DNA of 14,524 nt from DASWED01 sp036394995 (lineage in GTDB: Bacteria > Actinomycetota > UBA4738 > JACQTL01). A program made the position numbers and the translations under genes. The notes under the pieces are model-generated. The model was not told the origin of the DNA. It saw nothing but the letters and a program-made list of their open reading frames with translations, and did not search any database. The stretch spans positions 1 through 14,524 of the forward strand of contig DASWED010000053.1 of assembly GCA_036394995.1 (NCBI GenBank). The letters are read 5' to 3'. Every line of letters begins with the position of its first letter. The stretch's first letter is position 1. Of this stretch, positions 7,000 through 14,494 are shown piece after piece.

Positions 7000-8376
7000 A
7001 TGCGAGGGGCGACTCACCGTCACGTTCACGGCACAGCGCGCGGGCGCGCGCGCGATGCCGCCGCGCGCGGGCTCGCCGGGCGGGCGACGGCCGCGGGGGT
7101 CGCCGCGGTGCTCGCGTTCGGGCCGGTCCTCGCGGGCGGGGCGTCCCCGGCGGTGGCGGCGGGCGAGGACACCTTCCCGCTGAAGCTCCCCACTGAGGCG
7201 GATGCCGTCGCGGTGGTCGTCGGCATCGAGGGCCTCCTCCACGGCGCCGGCCGCATCGAGACCAGGCTCCCGGGGGCCGTGACCGACCGGGAGCGGGTCG
7301 GGTTGGCGTTCGGCCTCGACGGCTCGCTCGTTGCCGCCACCGACGACCAGCGCCTCGCCCTCACCGGCGTCGGGGACTTCGAGTTCAAGGTCCCCGGTCC
7401 GGCCAGCGACGTCGAGGCCCTCCCGGGCTCGGAGAACCCGCCCGGGCTCCGCCGCGGCGCGGTCCTGTGGCAGGGGTTCTGTTCGGGCTCCAAGCGGCTC
7501 GGGGCCAGGGTCTCGCTCCTCCCCGGCGAGGAGGCCCGCCGGCTCCCGATCCGGGTCCGGCTGGAGGCGACGGTGGGCGGGGCGCCGATCCCGGCGCGGG
7601 GCCGGGTCTCGGGGCCCCTGCGGCTCCGCCTCGAGATCGAGAACGTCTCGGCGGTCCCCATCCAGATGGTCGACGCGCCGATGGACGAGGCCGCCGGGGC
7701 GCGGGTCCTCGACGGGATCCGGGCCGACCTCCTGCGAGGAGCCCGGCCGGCCCCCGGCGAGGGGGCCGTCCCGATCGAGGTCCCGGCCCGCCAGCCGGCC
7801 TCCTTCCGGACGGAGGACGTCGAGGCTCCCATGTCGGTGCGCGGCACGATCTCGTTCCCCGCCGGGGAGGCGACGGGGATCACCGCAACCGGCGGGGAGG
7901 TCCGGACCTCCATGGATGCCGTGGAGGTCCGCTTCGGGGGGCTGCTGGGCGGGGGCCGGCCGCTCCGGCTGGCGGTGGAGGTCCGGGGCCGGGCCATCGC
8001 CCTGGCGCTGCCCCGGGTCGAGTTCGACATGGCCCCGGCACCACCGGCGGCGGCCACGGTCCGGCCTCCGTCCGGGCGGACGTGGACCGAGGGGTTGCAG
8101 CGGAACCCGTCCGCGTTCGACGGGCGGACCATGCTCGGCCTGATCCTCGACACGCTGTGGCGGACGGCCCGCCTCCGGCAGTTCGACGCCTACCTGGGGA
8201 ACCCGGATCCCACCGGCCCGGCGTCCACCGCCTACCATTTCGTCCTGGCTCCGGCGCTCGCGTCCCGGGCAGCCCCGCCCGGCGGGAGCTCGAACGGGCC
8301 GCTCGGCGCGGCGGCGGCGGCCGTGGTCGCGGTCCTGGTGGTCCTCGGCGGGCTCGTGGTGTGGAGCCGGTCCTGA
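7000..8376 (+). CDS. Secreted, C-terminally membrane-anchored protein of unknown family
   Basis: I do not recognise the family. The 458-residue chain has a long basic N-terminal region, a hydrophobic export signal (about 29-54, likely cut after AVAA), a large outer part, and a final membrane helix (about 435-455, AAAAAVVAVLVVLGGLVVW) followed by only a few residues. This is a type I membrane topology. The outer part is rich in Val, Leu, Arg and Gly in alternating patterns that suggest beta-sandwich domains, with one Cys (161), so no internal disulphide. It lies 39 bases after the binding-protein gene on the same strand, so the two may be co-transcribed, suggesting a transport-related or surface role. 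ATG 7000 has only a weak GCGGGA upstream. No sortase motif or catalytic motif is visible. The gene itself is well supported by length and codon bias. Confidence 0.75.
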   Translation: MRGATHRHVHGTARGRARDAAARGLAGRATAAGVAAVLAFGPVLAGGASPAVAAGEDTFPLKLPTEADAVAVVVGIEGLLHGAGRIETRLPGAVTDRERVGLAFGLDGSLVAATDDQRLALTGVGDFEFKVPGPASDVEALPGSENPPGLRRGAVLWQGFCSGSKRLGARVSLLPGEEARRLPIRVRLEATVGGAPIPARGRVSGPLRLRLEIENVSAVPIQMVDAPMDEAAGARVLDGIRADLLRGARPAPGEGAVPIEVPARQPASFRTEDVEAPMSVRGTISFPAGEATGITATGGEVRTSMDAVEVRFGGLLGGGRPLRLAVEVRGRAIALALPRVEFDMAPAPPAAATVRPPSGRTWTEGLQRNPSAFDGRTMLGLILDTLWRTARLRQFDAYLGNPDPTGPASTAYHFVLAPALASRAAPPGGSSNGPLGAAAAAVVAVLVVLGGLVVWSRS

Positions 8377-8412
8377 GCGCCGGTCGCGGGTGGCGTTCGC
8401 CCCGAGCCAGTG

Positions 8413-9009
8413 CTACGGGGACGCGCTGGGGTTGATCGCCGTGCCCGTCCCGGTGGGGGACGGGAGGCCGGGCAGCCCGGGGTTCTGCTCCGCGTACACG
8501 ATCAGCATCTTCGAGAAGCCCGGTTTGCAGTACACGGAGACGGCCTTGAACGCGCCCACCGCCGGAGCCTTCTGGAACTGGTCCTCCACCTCACCGGGCT
8601 CGGACTCCCCCCGGCCCAGGATCCAGCCGGCCTTCGGCCAGTCGCTGAGGACGAACTTGATGAAGGTCTGGAGGCTGCCGGGGACGACCAGAATGGCCCG
8701 GTGGTAGCTGGTCGCGTCCGGAAGCAGCTGCATGGTGTAGGTCCCGGCGGGGAACGGGAGGTCCGTCGGCATCCACTCGGGCGTCTCGATGCTCGGGGGG
8801 AACTTGCACTCCGGCAGGTTGGAGGGGACCACGGTGGGTCGGGTGACCCCACCGGGGCCCTTGGAGGTCCGGGGGCCGGTGGGGCGGGGGCTGTCGGCCG
8901 GCTCCGGCTCCGCCGAACAGGCCCCCAGGACCAGCGCCAGACAGCACGCGGCGAGGGCACGAGAGACGCGACGGCTCCCCGTCGGCGGATTGGGGAATGC
9001 GGCGAGCAC
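8413..9009 (-). CDS. Lipoprotein of unknown function
   Basis: The 198-residue product has a signal with lipobox LGAC (Cys31), a Pro/Ser/Thr-rich spacer, and a compact domain of about 130 residues. That domain shows Cys in CKFPPS, then FPAGTYTMQLLP, FIKFVLSDWPKAGWILGRGE, a GEVEDQF segment and a second Cys in VYCKPG. The two Cys may form a disulphide outside the cell. I cannot place it in a named family. It runs against the transporter genes: its stop faces the anchored protein gene at 36 bases and its start is divergent from livH, with 89 bases between. The start is GTG 9009, the only standard start before the signal. A TATAGC hexamer lies four bases before it, so a nearly leaderless transcript is possible. 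Confidence 0.75.
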   Translation of the reverse strand: MLAAFPNPPTGSRRVSRALAACCLALVLGACSAEPEPADSPRPTGPRTSKGPGGVTRPTVVPSNLPECKFPPSIETPEWMPTDLPFPAGTYTMQLLPDATSYHRAILVVPGSLQTFIKFVLSDWPKAGWILGRGESEPGEVEDQFQKAPAVGAFKAVSVYCKPGFSKMLIVYAEQNPGLPGLPSPTGTGTAINPSASP

Positions 9010-9013
9010 CGGG

Positions 9014-9021
9014 GCTATACT
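9014..9021. promoter_or_regulatory. Candidate -10 elements shared by lipoprotein and livH genes
   Basis: The divergent gap contains GCTATACT. On the plus strand it offers TATACT (9016-9021), a good -10 match about 78 bases before livH. On the minus strand it offers TATAGC (9019-9014) just before the lipoprotein GTG. On the minus strand TTGACG (a near-consensus -35) occurs 21 bases before TATAGC, which is too far for a normal promoter. Weak evidence. Confidence 0.25.
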
Positions 9022-9098
9022 CCGGCCACGCTTCGCCCACCGTCAACACAACTCGTGCTGCGGAACTCGGCACGAGTCGGCCCGACGCCGGAGAGCCA

Positions 9099-10031
9099 GT
9101 GTCGCTGATCCTCCAGGTGCTGGTGACCGGCCTCGCGGCCGGAGCGGTCTACGGGCTGGTGGCGGTGGGAACCTCGCTGGCCTACCGGTTGACCGGCGTG
9201 GTCCCGTTCGCACTCGGCGACCTGGTCGGACTGTCCGTGTTCGCCACGCTGGCCATGGCCGCCGGGACCGGACCGGTCACCGCCACGAACGTGCCGGCGT
9301 GGCGGTTCGCCCTGGCCCTCGTCGGCGGGCTGGCGGTGGCGATGGTGGCCGGCGTGCTGCTCTACGCGCTGGCCGTGCGGCCGTTCCTCCGTGGTCGGTC
9401 GGTCACCGGCTGGGTGGGGGCCATGGTGGCGGCGACCTTCGCCCTCCACGGGTTCCTGGCGGCCGCGTTCGTCCGGGAGAGCTACGTGTTCCCCGACCCG
9501 CTCCCGCTGTCGGGGGTGGGGCGGGGAGGCGCGATCTCGCTGGGCGGCGGGGTCACCGTCCAGGCCCGGGCCTTCGTGGTGATCGCGGTCGGGGTGGCCC
9601 TGGCGGCCGGTGCGGCCGCGTTCCTGGGACGAACCCGGAGCGGGAAGGCCCTCCGGGCCGTCGCGATCGACCTCGACGCGGCCGACACCGTGGGGCTGCC
9701 CGTCGACCGCCTCCTCGGCGCGGCGTTCGCGGGGATCGGCGCCCTGGCGGCGCTCGCCGCCGTGATGGCGGCCCCCAGCGCGCCGGTGGACGCCGGAACG
9801 GGGGCCCTCATCGGGCTGAAGGGCCTGGCGGCCGCGCTCCTGGTGGGGTTCGGCTCGCCGTGGCGGTCGTTCGCGGCGGGGCTCGGGATCGGGGTGCTGG
9901 AGGCGGGGGTGTCCTCGCTGCACCTGGGCTCGGTCCGGCTGGGCCCGGCCTGGCGGGACGTTGTCCCCCTGGCCGTGGCAGTGCTGGTGGCGGTGCTCGG
10001 AAGGCGCCGGGCCGAGGTGGCGGTGGAATGA
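9099..10031 (+). CDS. livH: Branched-chain amino acid-type ABC permease LivH
   Basis: The 310-residue product is an integral membrane permease of the LivH class, one half of the membrane channel of a Liv-type importer. The first helix region shows the family pattern GLAAGAVYGLVAVGTSLAYR, then LTGVVPFALGDLV (compare GVINFAHGD in typical LivH). Several further Ala/Val/Leu helices follow, and a typical cytoplasmic loop with RTRSGKALRAVAIDLDAADTVG about two thirds along contacts the ATPase. GTG 9099 is chosen because GGAG lies five bases upstream and the protein then begins directly with the first helix; the frame is open upstream to 8997 but that part is not hydrophobic. Its TGA overlaps the ATG of the next gene (ATGA), so translation is probably coupled. 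Confidence 0.9.
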   Translation: MSLILQVLVTGLAAGAVYGLVAVGTSLAYRLTGVVPFALGDLVGLSVFATLAMAAGTGPVTATNVPAWRFALALVGGLAVAMVAGVLLYALAVRPFLRGRSVTGWVGAMVAATFALHGFLAAAFVRESYVFPDPLPLSGVGRGGAISLGGGVTVQARAFVVIAVGVALAAGAAAFLGRTRSGKALRAVAIDLDAADTVGLPVDRLLGAAFAGIGALAALAAVMAAPSAPVDAGTGALIGLKGLAAALLVGFGSPWRSFAAGLGIGVLEAGVSSLHLGSVRLGPAWRDVVPLAVAVLVAVLGRRRAEVAVE

Positions 10032-11929
10032 GCCGGACCGGCGGCCTGGTGCGGGGAGTGGGTCCGGCCCTGTCCGGCGCGGGCCGGGACCTCCGGAGGA
10101 CCTGGACCGGGCGGTCCTGGTTCTGGCTGGGTCTGGCGGTGGTCGCCGCGGCGATGCCGTTCGCGCTCTCCGACGCCGGCGCGTCGGACGCCGCCTCGTG
10201 GATGTGCACCGTGCTCGCCGCCATCGGGCTGAACGTCGCGGTCGGCCAGGGCGGGATCCCTGTGCTGGGCCAGGGCGCGTTCATGGCCGTGGGGGCGTTC
10301 ACCGCCGCGCAGCTCGTCGCCCGCGGCGGGTGGGACCCGGTATCCGCCGCCGTGGTCGCGGTGGTCATGTCGCTGGGGGCGGGAGCGGTGGTCGGCCACG
10401 TGGCCTCGCGGCTCCAGCCGGCGTACGTCGCCGTGGCCACGTGGGTGGTGGCCTGGCTGGCCGCCCTGGCGCTCGACGCGTTCCCCCGGCTCTCCGGCGG
10501 GGCCCAGGGCCTGGTGGTGGCCAACGTGCCGTTCCGGCTGGGGGCCGGAGGACCGATCGTGCGGATGACCCCGGCCATCCGGTTCGAGGTGGTCCTGGCC
10601 CTGGTGGGACTGGCCCTCCTGGCCTTCCGGACCACCGCGGTGAACCGCCCCGGGCTGGCCCTGGCCGCCGTGCGCCAGGGGCCGTCGGCGGCGGCCGCGG
10701 TGGGGGTTCCCGCGGCGCGGCTGGAGTGGGGGGCGGTCGTGGCGGGGGCTGGCCTGGCGGGATTGGCCGGGGCCATGGTCGTGCAGATCGCGGGCGTGGC
10801 CGACGCGGCGTCGTTCGGGCCGCTGCGGTCGGTCGAGCTGTTCGTCGCCGTGCTGCTGGGCGGGGCGGGGACCACGCTGGGGCCGGTGGTCGGCGCCGCC
10901 GTGCTGGCCGCGCTCCCCCGGCTGTCCGGATGGATCGGCTCCGGCCTCGGGATCGAACGGGAGCGGTTCGAACCGGTGCTGGCCGCTGTGCTCCTGCTGG
11001 CCGCCCTGGTCCTCGGCCGGGGCGGACTGGTCCGCCTGGCCGCGGTGACGTGGCGCCGCCTGACCGGCCGCCCGGAACGGGACCGGGGCCACCGCGCGGG
11101 CCCTCGAGGCGCCGACCTCCCGCTCGCCCGAATCCCCGCGGCCGAGGGACCGGCCCGGCCCGGGGTGGTCCTCGCGGCCGAGAGCCTGGTGAAGCGGTTC
11201 GGCGGTGTGACCGCGGTCGACGACGCCGCCATCGAGGTCCGCCCGGGCGAGATCCACGCCCTCATCGGACCGAACGGTTCCGGGAAGTCCACGACACTGC
11301 GCCTGCTGTCGGGGGCCCTTCGGCCGGACGCGGGGACCGTGCGGCTGGGCCACCGGGACCTCACCGCGCTCGGCGCCCGGGAGCGAGTGGCGGCCGGCGT
11401 GGCCCGGACCCTCCAGCGCACCGTGGTGTTCCCGGAGCTGACCGCCCTGGACCACGCCGAGGCCGGCACCGAGGTCCGCCGGTCCCGAAGCGGCGCCCTG
11501 CGGACCGCCCTGGCCACCCCGCAGGCCCGTCGGGAACGGGAGGTCATGCGGTCCCGGGCCCTCGCCGCACTGGACGAGGTGGGACTCTCGGGCCGGGCCG
11601 CGGTCCCCGCGGAGCGCCTGACCTCCACCGAGCAGCGCCTGCTGATGATCGCCACGGCACTGGCGTCGGAGCCCCGGGTCCTCCTGCTCGACGAGCCCAC
11701 CGCGGGGATGTCCGCGGCCGACCTCGACCGGCTCGTCCCGCTGCTGCTCCGGCTGCGGGACCGGGGCCTGGGGCTCCTGCTGGTGGAGCACAATCTCCGG
11801 CTGGTCCGCCGGGTGGCCCACACGGTGACGGTCCTCGACGCCGGCGCCGTGATCGCCCGGGGCCGGCCCGACGACGTCGCATCGGACCCCGGGGTCCGGC
11901 TGGCGTACCTCGGCCGGGCCACCCTGTAG
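10028..11929 (+). CDS. livM-livG: Fused LivM permease and LivG ATPase of a Liv-type ABC importer
   Basis: One 633-residue chain joins the second channel half to the ATPase. Residues 1 to about 340 are a LivM-like permease with many helices and the motif GQGGIPVLGQGAFMAVGAFTAA. A basic, Pro/Arg-rich linker follows, then an ABC ATPase from about 380: Walker A GPNGSGKST (414-422), Q-loop Gln463 (RTLQ), Walker B LLLDEP (Asp555, Glu556) and H-loop His588 (VEHN). The signature, normally LSxGQ or LSYGD in LivG, reads LTSTEQ (531-536) and lacks the conserved Gly. The reading frame is intact through it, so this is not a frameshift. The gene overlaps livH by ATGA. No livF follows, so the ATPase may pair with itself or with a partner encoded elsewhere. 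The ligand is inferred only from the class of transporter. Confidence 0.92.
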   Translation: MSRTGGLVRGVGPALSGAGRDLRRTWTGRSWFWLGLAVVAAAMPFALSDAGASDAASWMCTVLAAIGLNVAVGQGGIPVLGQGAFMAVGAFTAAQLVARGGWDPVSAAVVAVVMSLGAGAVVGHVASRLQPAYVAVATWVVAWLAALALDAFPRLSGGAQGLVVANVPFRLGAGGPIVRMTPAIRFEVVLALVGLALLAFRTTAVNRPGLALAAVRQGPSAAAAVGVPAARLEWGAVVAGAGLAGLAGAMVVQIAGVADAASFGPLRSVELFVAVLLGGAGTTLGPVVGAAVLAALPRLSGWIGSGLGIERERFEPVLAAVLLLAALVLGRGGLVRLAAVTWRRLTGRPERDRGHRAGPRGADLPLARIPAAEGPARPGVVLAAESLVKRFGGVTAVDDAAIEVRPGEIHALIGPNGSGKSTTLRLLSGALRPDAGTVRLGHRDLTALGARERVAAGVARTLQRTVVFPELTALDHAEAGTEVRRSRSGALRTALATPQARREREVMRSRALAALDEVGLSGRAAVPAERLTSTEQRLLMIATALASEPRVLLLDEPTAGMSAADLDRLVPLLLRLRDRGLGLLLVEHNLRLVRRVAHTVTVLDAGAVIARGRPDDVASDPGVRLAYLGRATL

Positions 11930-11933
11930 CCGC

Positions 11934-11970
11934 CCCCGCCGGAGCGGTCCGGTTTGTCCGCCGGGCGGGG
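11934..11970 (+). terminator. Weak GC hairpin after the transporter genes
   Basis: CCCCGCCGG (11934-11942) can pair with CCGGGCGGGG (11961-11970) with one bulged G and an 18-base loop, starting a few bases after the livM-livG stop. No T-run follows, so it is at best a weak or Rho-assisted terminator. Confidence 0.25.
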
Positions 11971-12029
11971 TTGGGTCAGACTCGTCGTGAGGCCCCCCTC
12001 TCGGGCCAGCTCACACGGAGGTGAAGGAC

Positions 12030-12566
12030 GTGGCGAAGGAGTCGAAGGGCGGACTGGCCCAGACGGCGTCGAACATCCTGTCGGAGATCGCGGAGCGCGC
12101 GCCCGCGGTGGCCAAGAAGGCCGCGGACGTCGGGCGGACCGTGGCGAAGAAGGCCCCGGGTGTCGCGAAGTCGGTCGTGGACAAGGCGCCGAAGGCCATG
12201 CGGGGGATCGCGGAGAAGGCCCCTGCCGTGGGCAAGAAGGCCGCCGACGTCGGCCGAACCGTCGCGAAGAAGGCGCCCGACGTCGGCCGCAGGGTGGCCA
12301 AGGCCAGCCGCGACGCGGCCCAGAAGCTCCCCGGCCGGGCCCAGAAGGCCCGGGAAGCCGCCGCCGGGGCCGCCGCGACCGCCGCCGCCGTGGCCAAGGA
12401 CACGGGACAGAAGGCCAAATCCGCCTCCGCCCCCGCCGTCACCGCCGCCAAGGAAGCCGCGAAGAAGACCGCCGGGGCGGCGAAGAAGACCGCCGGCGCG
12501 GCGTCCGGCGGCGCGAAGACCGTCGCCTCCACGGCCAAGCGCGCGGCGAAGAGAGCCACCTCCTAG
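12030..12566 (+). CDS. Histone H1-like Lys/Ala-rich repeat protein
   Basis: The 178-residue product is made almost wholly of Ala, Lys, Val, Arg and Gly in helical KKA/AKKAP-type repeats, like the tails of eukaryotic H1 and of bacterial H1-like DNA-binding proteins. Such proteins are thought to compact or coat DNA or RNA; binding is inferred from composition. It contains a 40-residue tandem duplication (see repeat entry) and near its C terminus two copies of AKKTAGA (12459-12479, 12480-12500). There is no globular domain, signal or membrane helix, so it should be cytoplasmic. GTG 12030 is chosen because GGAGG (12017-12021) is eight bases upstream; GTG 12021 would overlap that site. It stands alone, 100 bases after the transporter genes and convergent with the membrane protein gene. 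A surface-adhesion role, as for the Lys-rich tail of HBHA, is a less likely alternative. Confidence 0.8.
   Translation: MAKESKGGLAQTASNILSEIAERAPAVAKKAADVGRTVAKKAPGVAKSVVDKAPKAMRGIAEKAPAVGKKAADVGRTVAKKAPDVGRRVAKASRDAAQKLPGRAQKAREAAAGAAATAAAVAKDTGQKAKSASAPAVTAAKEAAKKTAGAAKKTAGAASGGAKTVASTAKRAAKRATS
12087..12326 (+). repeat. Two tandem 120-base units inside the H1-like gene
   Basis: Unit 1 (12087-12206) begins IAERAPAVAKKAADVGRTV and unit 2 (12207-12326) begins IAEKAPAVGKKAADVGRTV. Both continue with AKKAP. The first 25 or so residues of each unit are nearly identical and the later part has diverged, which indicates an internal duplication followed by drift. Confidence 0.8.
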
Positions 12567-12590
12567 CCGAGTCGGGAACCGCCGCCGCCG

Positions 12591-13625
12591 TCAGGCGACG
12601 TTCGGGTTGACCTCGGTGAACACGCCCTGGGGGTTGGCCTTCCACACCCAGGCGTGGAGCAGCCACGCGGTCTGCTTCTGGAAGTAGATGCCGCCGACGG
12701 CCCGGCAGGCGGCGTCGTCCGACGCGATCGTCACCGACCCGCCCTTCTGGAAGCACAGGTTCGTGTGGTAGTGCCACACGTCGGACCCGCCGGCGAACCC
12801 CACCGGCGGCGCCTCGTCCGTGTGCTTGAACTGGTAGGCCACGCCCACCAACCGGAGCGACCCGTCGGCCCCCGGTTCGTAGAGCAGGATCTGGGGGTGC
12901 GCCGGGTCGAACGAGGTGTTGGAAACCCGGAGGTTCACCATGTGCAGGCCGAGGCCCGGGATGAACTGGGTGACCTGGAAGTAGCCGTCGGCCTTGGCCA
13001 CGGCGATGTCCCGGTACCTCGCGGTCGCCGCCTTGGCCCGGGCCAGCTGGCGCTTCAGGACCACGCGCTGGGCCGCGGTCACGGGGCCGGGCTCGCCGTG
13101 GGAGTGCTCACCGAACGTGGACTCCCCCTCGGCGCCCTCGCCGGCCACCGCTCCCCCGGGCGGCGCGTGCACGTGCGTCCCGGTCCCGGCGCCGCCGATC
13201 GGCGCCGTCACGGCATCGTGATGGCCGCCCGCCGACGCAGCGCTCGTCTCCGTGCCGCGCATCCCGGACCACGCCCCGATGGCCACCGTGGCCACCAGCA
13301 GCAGCGACATCAGCGCGCCGAGCAGGCCTCCCCATTCGCTGTTCTGGCGGACCGCCCACCGGATCCCGCCGACCGCCGTCACCAGGATCCCGGCGAACAG
13401 CACCAGGTGCCACGGGTTCGGAGAGGTGAAGCTGACGAGGTCCTCCCGCTCGTGCGCCGCGGGACTGAGCGTGTGCGCCAGGAGGTCGCCGACCAGCCCG
13501 GCCAGCGTGAGGATCACGCCGGCGGGGATGAGCGCCGCACCCAGATCGCGCGCGGCCGAGCGGGATGGGCGGCGGGACGACGGCGGGGCGCCGAGGGTCT
13601 CCTGCACCGATCCAAGGTACACCAC
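12591..13625 (-). CDS. Three-helix membrane protein with His-rich linker and outer His/Trp domain
   Basis: I do not recognise a named family. The 344-residue chain has three membrane helices (about 28-50, 72-88, 99-120). A His-containing flexible linker follows (HH at 135-136, HVH at 151-153, HSH at 174-176), then a C-terminal domain of about 165 residues. That domain has three His-bearing motifs, GLGLHMVNLR, VWHYHTNLCF and WLLHAWVWK, two Cys, and ends in GVFTEVNPNVA. Clustered His around aromatic residues suggests metal binding, perhaps copper or zinc, outside the membrane, but this is inference. GTG 13625 is chosen because GGAGGA lies eight bases upstream. It follows the amidase gene on the same strand after 67 bases, so co-transcription is possible. 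It converges with the H1-like gene, 24 bases apart. Confidence 0.75.
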   Translation of the reverse strand: MVYLGSVQETLGAPPSSRRPSRSAARDLGAALIPAGVILTLAGLVGDLLAHTLSPAAHEREDLVSFTSPNPWHLVLFAGILVTAVGGIRWAVRQNSEWGGLLGALMSLLLVATVAIGAWSGMRGTETSAASAGGHHDAVTAPIGGAGTGTHVHAPPGGAVAGEGAEGESTFGEHSHGEPGPVTAAQRVVLKRQLARAKAATARYRDIAVAKADGYFQVTQFIPGLGLHMVNLRVSNTSFDPAHPQILLYEPGADGSLRLVGVAYQFKHTDEAPPVGFAGGSDVWHYHTNLCFQKGGSVTIASDDAACRAVGGIYFQKQTAWLLHAWVWKANPQGVFTEVNPNVA

Positions 13626-13692
13626 CGGCGCCGTCCTCCGACAGCCCCTCGCGCCCGCCTGTTCGAGCCCTGATCGGGAGCCCCGTGGAATC

Positions 13693-14436
13693 TCAGCAGT
13701 CCGAGTCCACCCATTCCGGCGGGGGACCCACCGGGACGTGGTGCTGGATGGCGAGCGCCTTGGCGTGCTTGCGGTACACCCGCATGTCGGCGTGGGTGAA
13801 GTCGTCGTGCGTCTGGCAGGCGAACTCGGCCACGTGCTCCACGTGGTACGGGCTGATGAGGTTCTCGGCGTGCCCGATCACGTTGCGGACCTGGATGCCG
13901 TACCGCTGCATGAGCCAGACCGTGAGGGCGTACGACGACGCGATCTCCGCGTCGTCGCCCATGACGTCCGCGTCGCTGGTGCCGACGTGCTCGATGCCGA
14001 ACGCCACCCAGTTCATCCCCATGGCGTGCCGGCACCGGATCCACAGCGGGACCAGCTGGTAGATGGTCCCGTCGGTGTCGATGATGAAGTGCGCGCAGGT
14101 CCCCGGGTACTCGCCGAGGTGCTTCGCGTTCGACGCGAACGTGTTCCAGGCGGCGGAGAACGACGTCCCGCCCGTGTAGTGCTCCACGATCACGCGCGGG
14201 TGCAGCAGGCGCCAGCGCCGGACCCCGTAGTGGCGCTTCGAGTACGCCCCCATCTGCCGTTTCCGCCTCTCGCCGAACGGGATCCGCTTCCACGTGATCG
14301 GCGGCTTCTTCGCGTCGGGCGCCTCGGTCGTCCGCGAACGCAGCGGGGCCGCCTGCGGGGCACCGGCGGGCGCCACGAGCAGTGCGCCCACCATCAGCGC
14401 GGCGACCGCGAACCGGATGCCGGAACGACGGGGCAT
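13693..14436 (-). CDS. Secreted N-acetylmuramoyl-L-alanine amidase-like protein (Amidase_2/PGRP fold)
   Basis: The 247-residue product has a Sec signal (basic start, then AVAALMVGALLVAP, cut probably after APQA) and a domain of the zinc amidase 2/peptidoglycan-recognition class. That class cuts the amide bond between N-acetylmuramic acid and L-Ala in peptidoglycan. Visible are VIVEHYTGG with zinc ligand His86, the core HFIIDTDGTIYQLVP (from 116), GIEHVG (148-152) and VIGHAEN with ligand His189. The third ligand is not in the usual K-DPG setting; it is probably within THDDF (His210 to Asp212). A cell-wall turnover or remodelling role is likely. No wall-binding or SPOR domain is present. ATG 14436 gives a normal signal; only a weak GGGA precedes it. 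It may share a transcript with the membrane protein downstream. Confidence 0.85.
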   Translation of the reverse strand: MPRRSGIRFAVAALMVGALLVAPAGAPQAAPLRSRTTEAPDAKKPPITWKRIPFGERRKRQMGAYSKRHYGVRRWRLLHPRVIVEHYTGGTSFSAAWNTFASNAKHLGEYPGTCAHFIIDTDGTIYQLVPLWIRCRHAMGMNWVAFGIEHVGTSDADVMGDDAEIASSYALTVWLMQRYGIQVRNVIGHAENLISPYHVEHVAEFACQTHDDFTHADMRVYRKHAKALAIQHHVPVGPPPEWVDSDC

Positions 14437-14462
14437 CGCCCGATGATCCCACGGCGAGCGAA

Positions 14463-14494
14463 AGGCCCGCCCCCCTCGCAGGGGGGACGGGCCT
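14463..14494 (-). terminator. Strong GC hairpin, probable terminator of a gene entering from the right
   Basis: AGGCCCG plus six C pair with six G plus CGGGCCT (one bulged A), with loop TCGCA. On the minus strand the stem is followed by TTTCG, a short T-run, and it lies 27 bases before the amidase ATG. This fits an intrinsic terminator of a minus-strand gene beyond the window edge. On the plus strand no T-run follows. A leader hairpin of the amidase gene is the alternative. Confidence 0.55.

Noticed and set aside
7034..7055. Alternating GC run (gcgcgcgggcgcgcgcgcg), possible Z-DNA or repeat
   Set aside because: It is inside the signal-peptide coding region of a GC-rich gene and encodes an ordinary Arg/Ala stretch.
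11883..11898. Perfect 16-bp palindrome CGGACCCCGGGGTCCG
   Set aside because: It lies within the ATPase coding region where the encoded residues (DPGV) are normal for LivG, so chance is the simplest reading.
9482..11922. Long minus-strand open frames opposite livH and livM-livG
   Set aside because: Low-complexity His/Gln/Arg/Pro translations antisense to genes with full family motifs.
13661..13670. GTTCGAGCCC, resembling the T-loop of a tRNA
   Set aside because: No matching T-stem, acceptor stem or anticodon arm around it.
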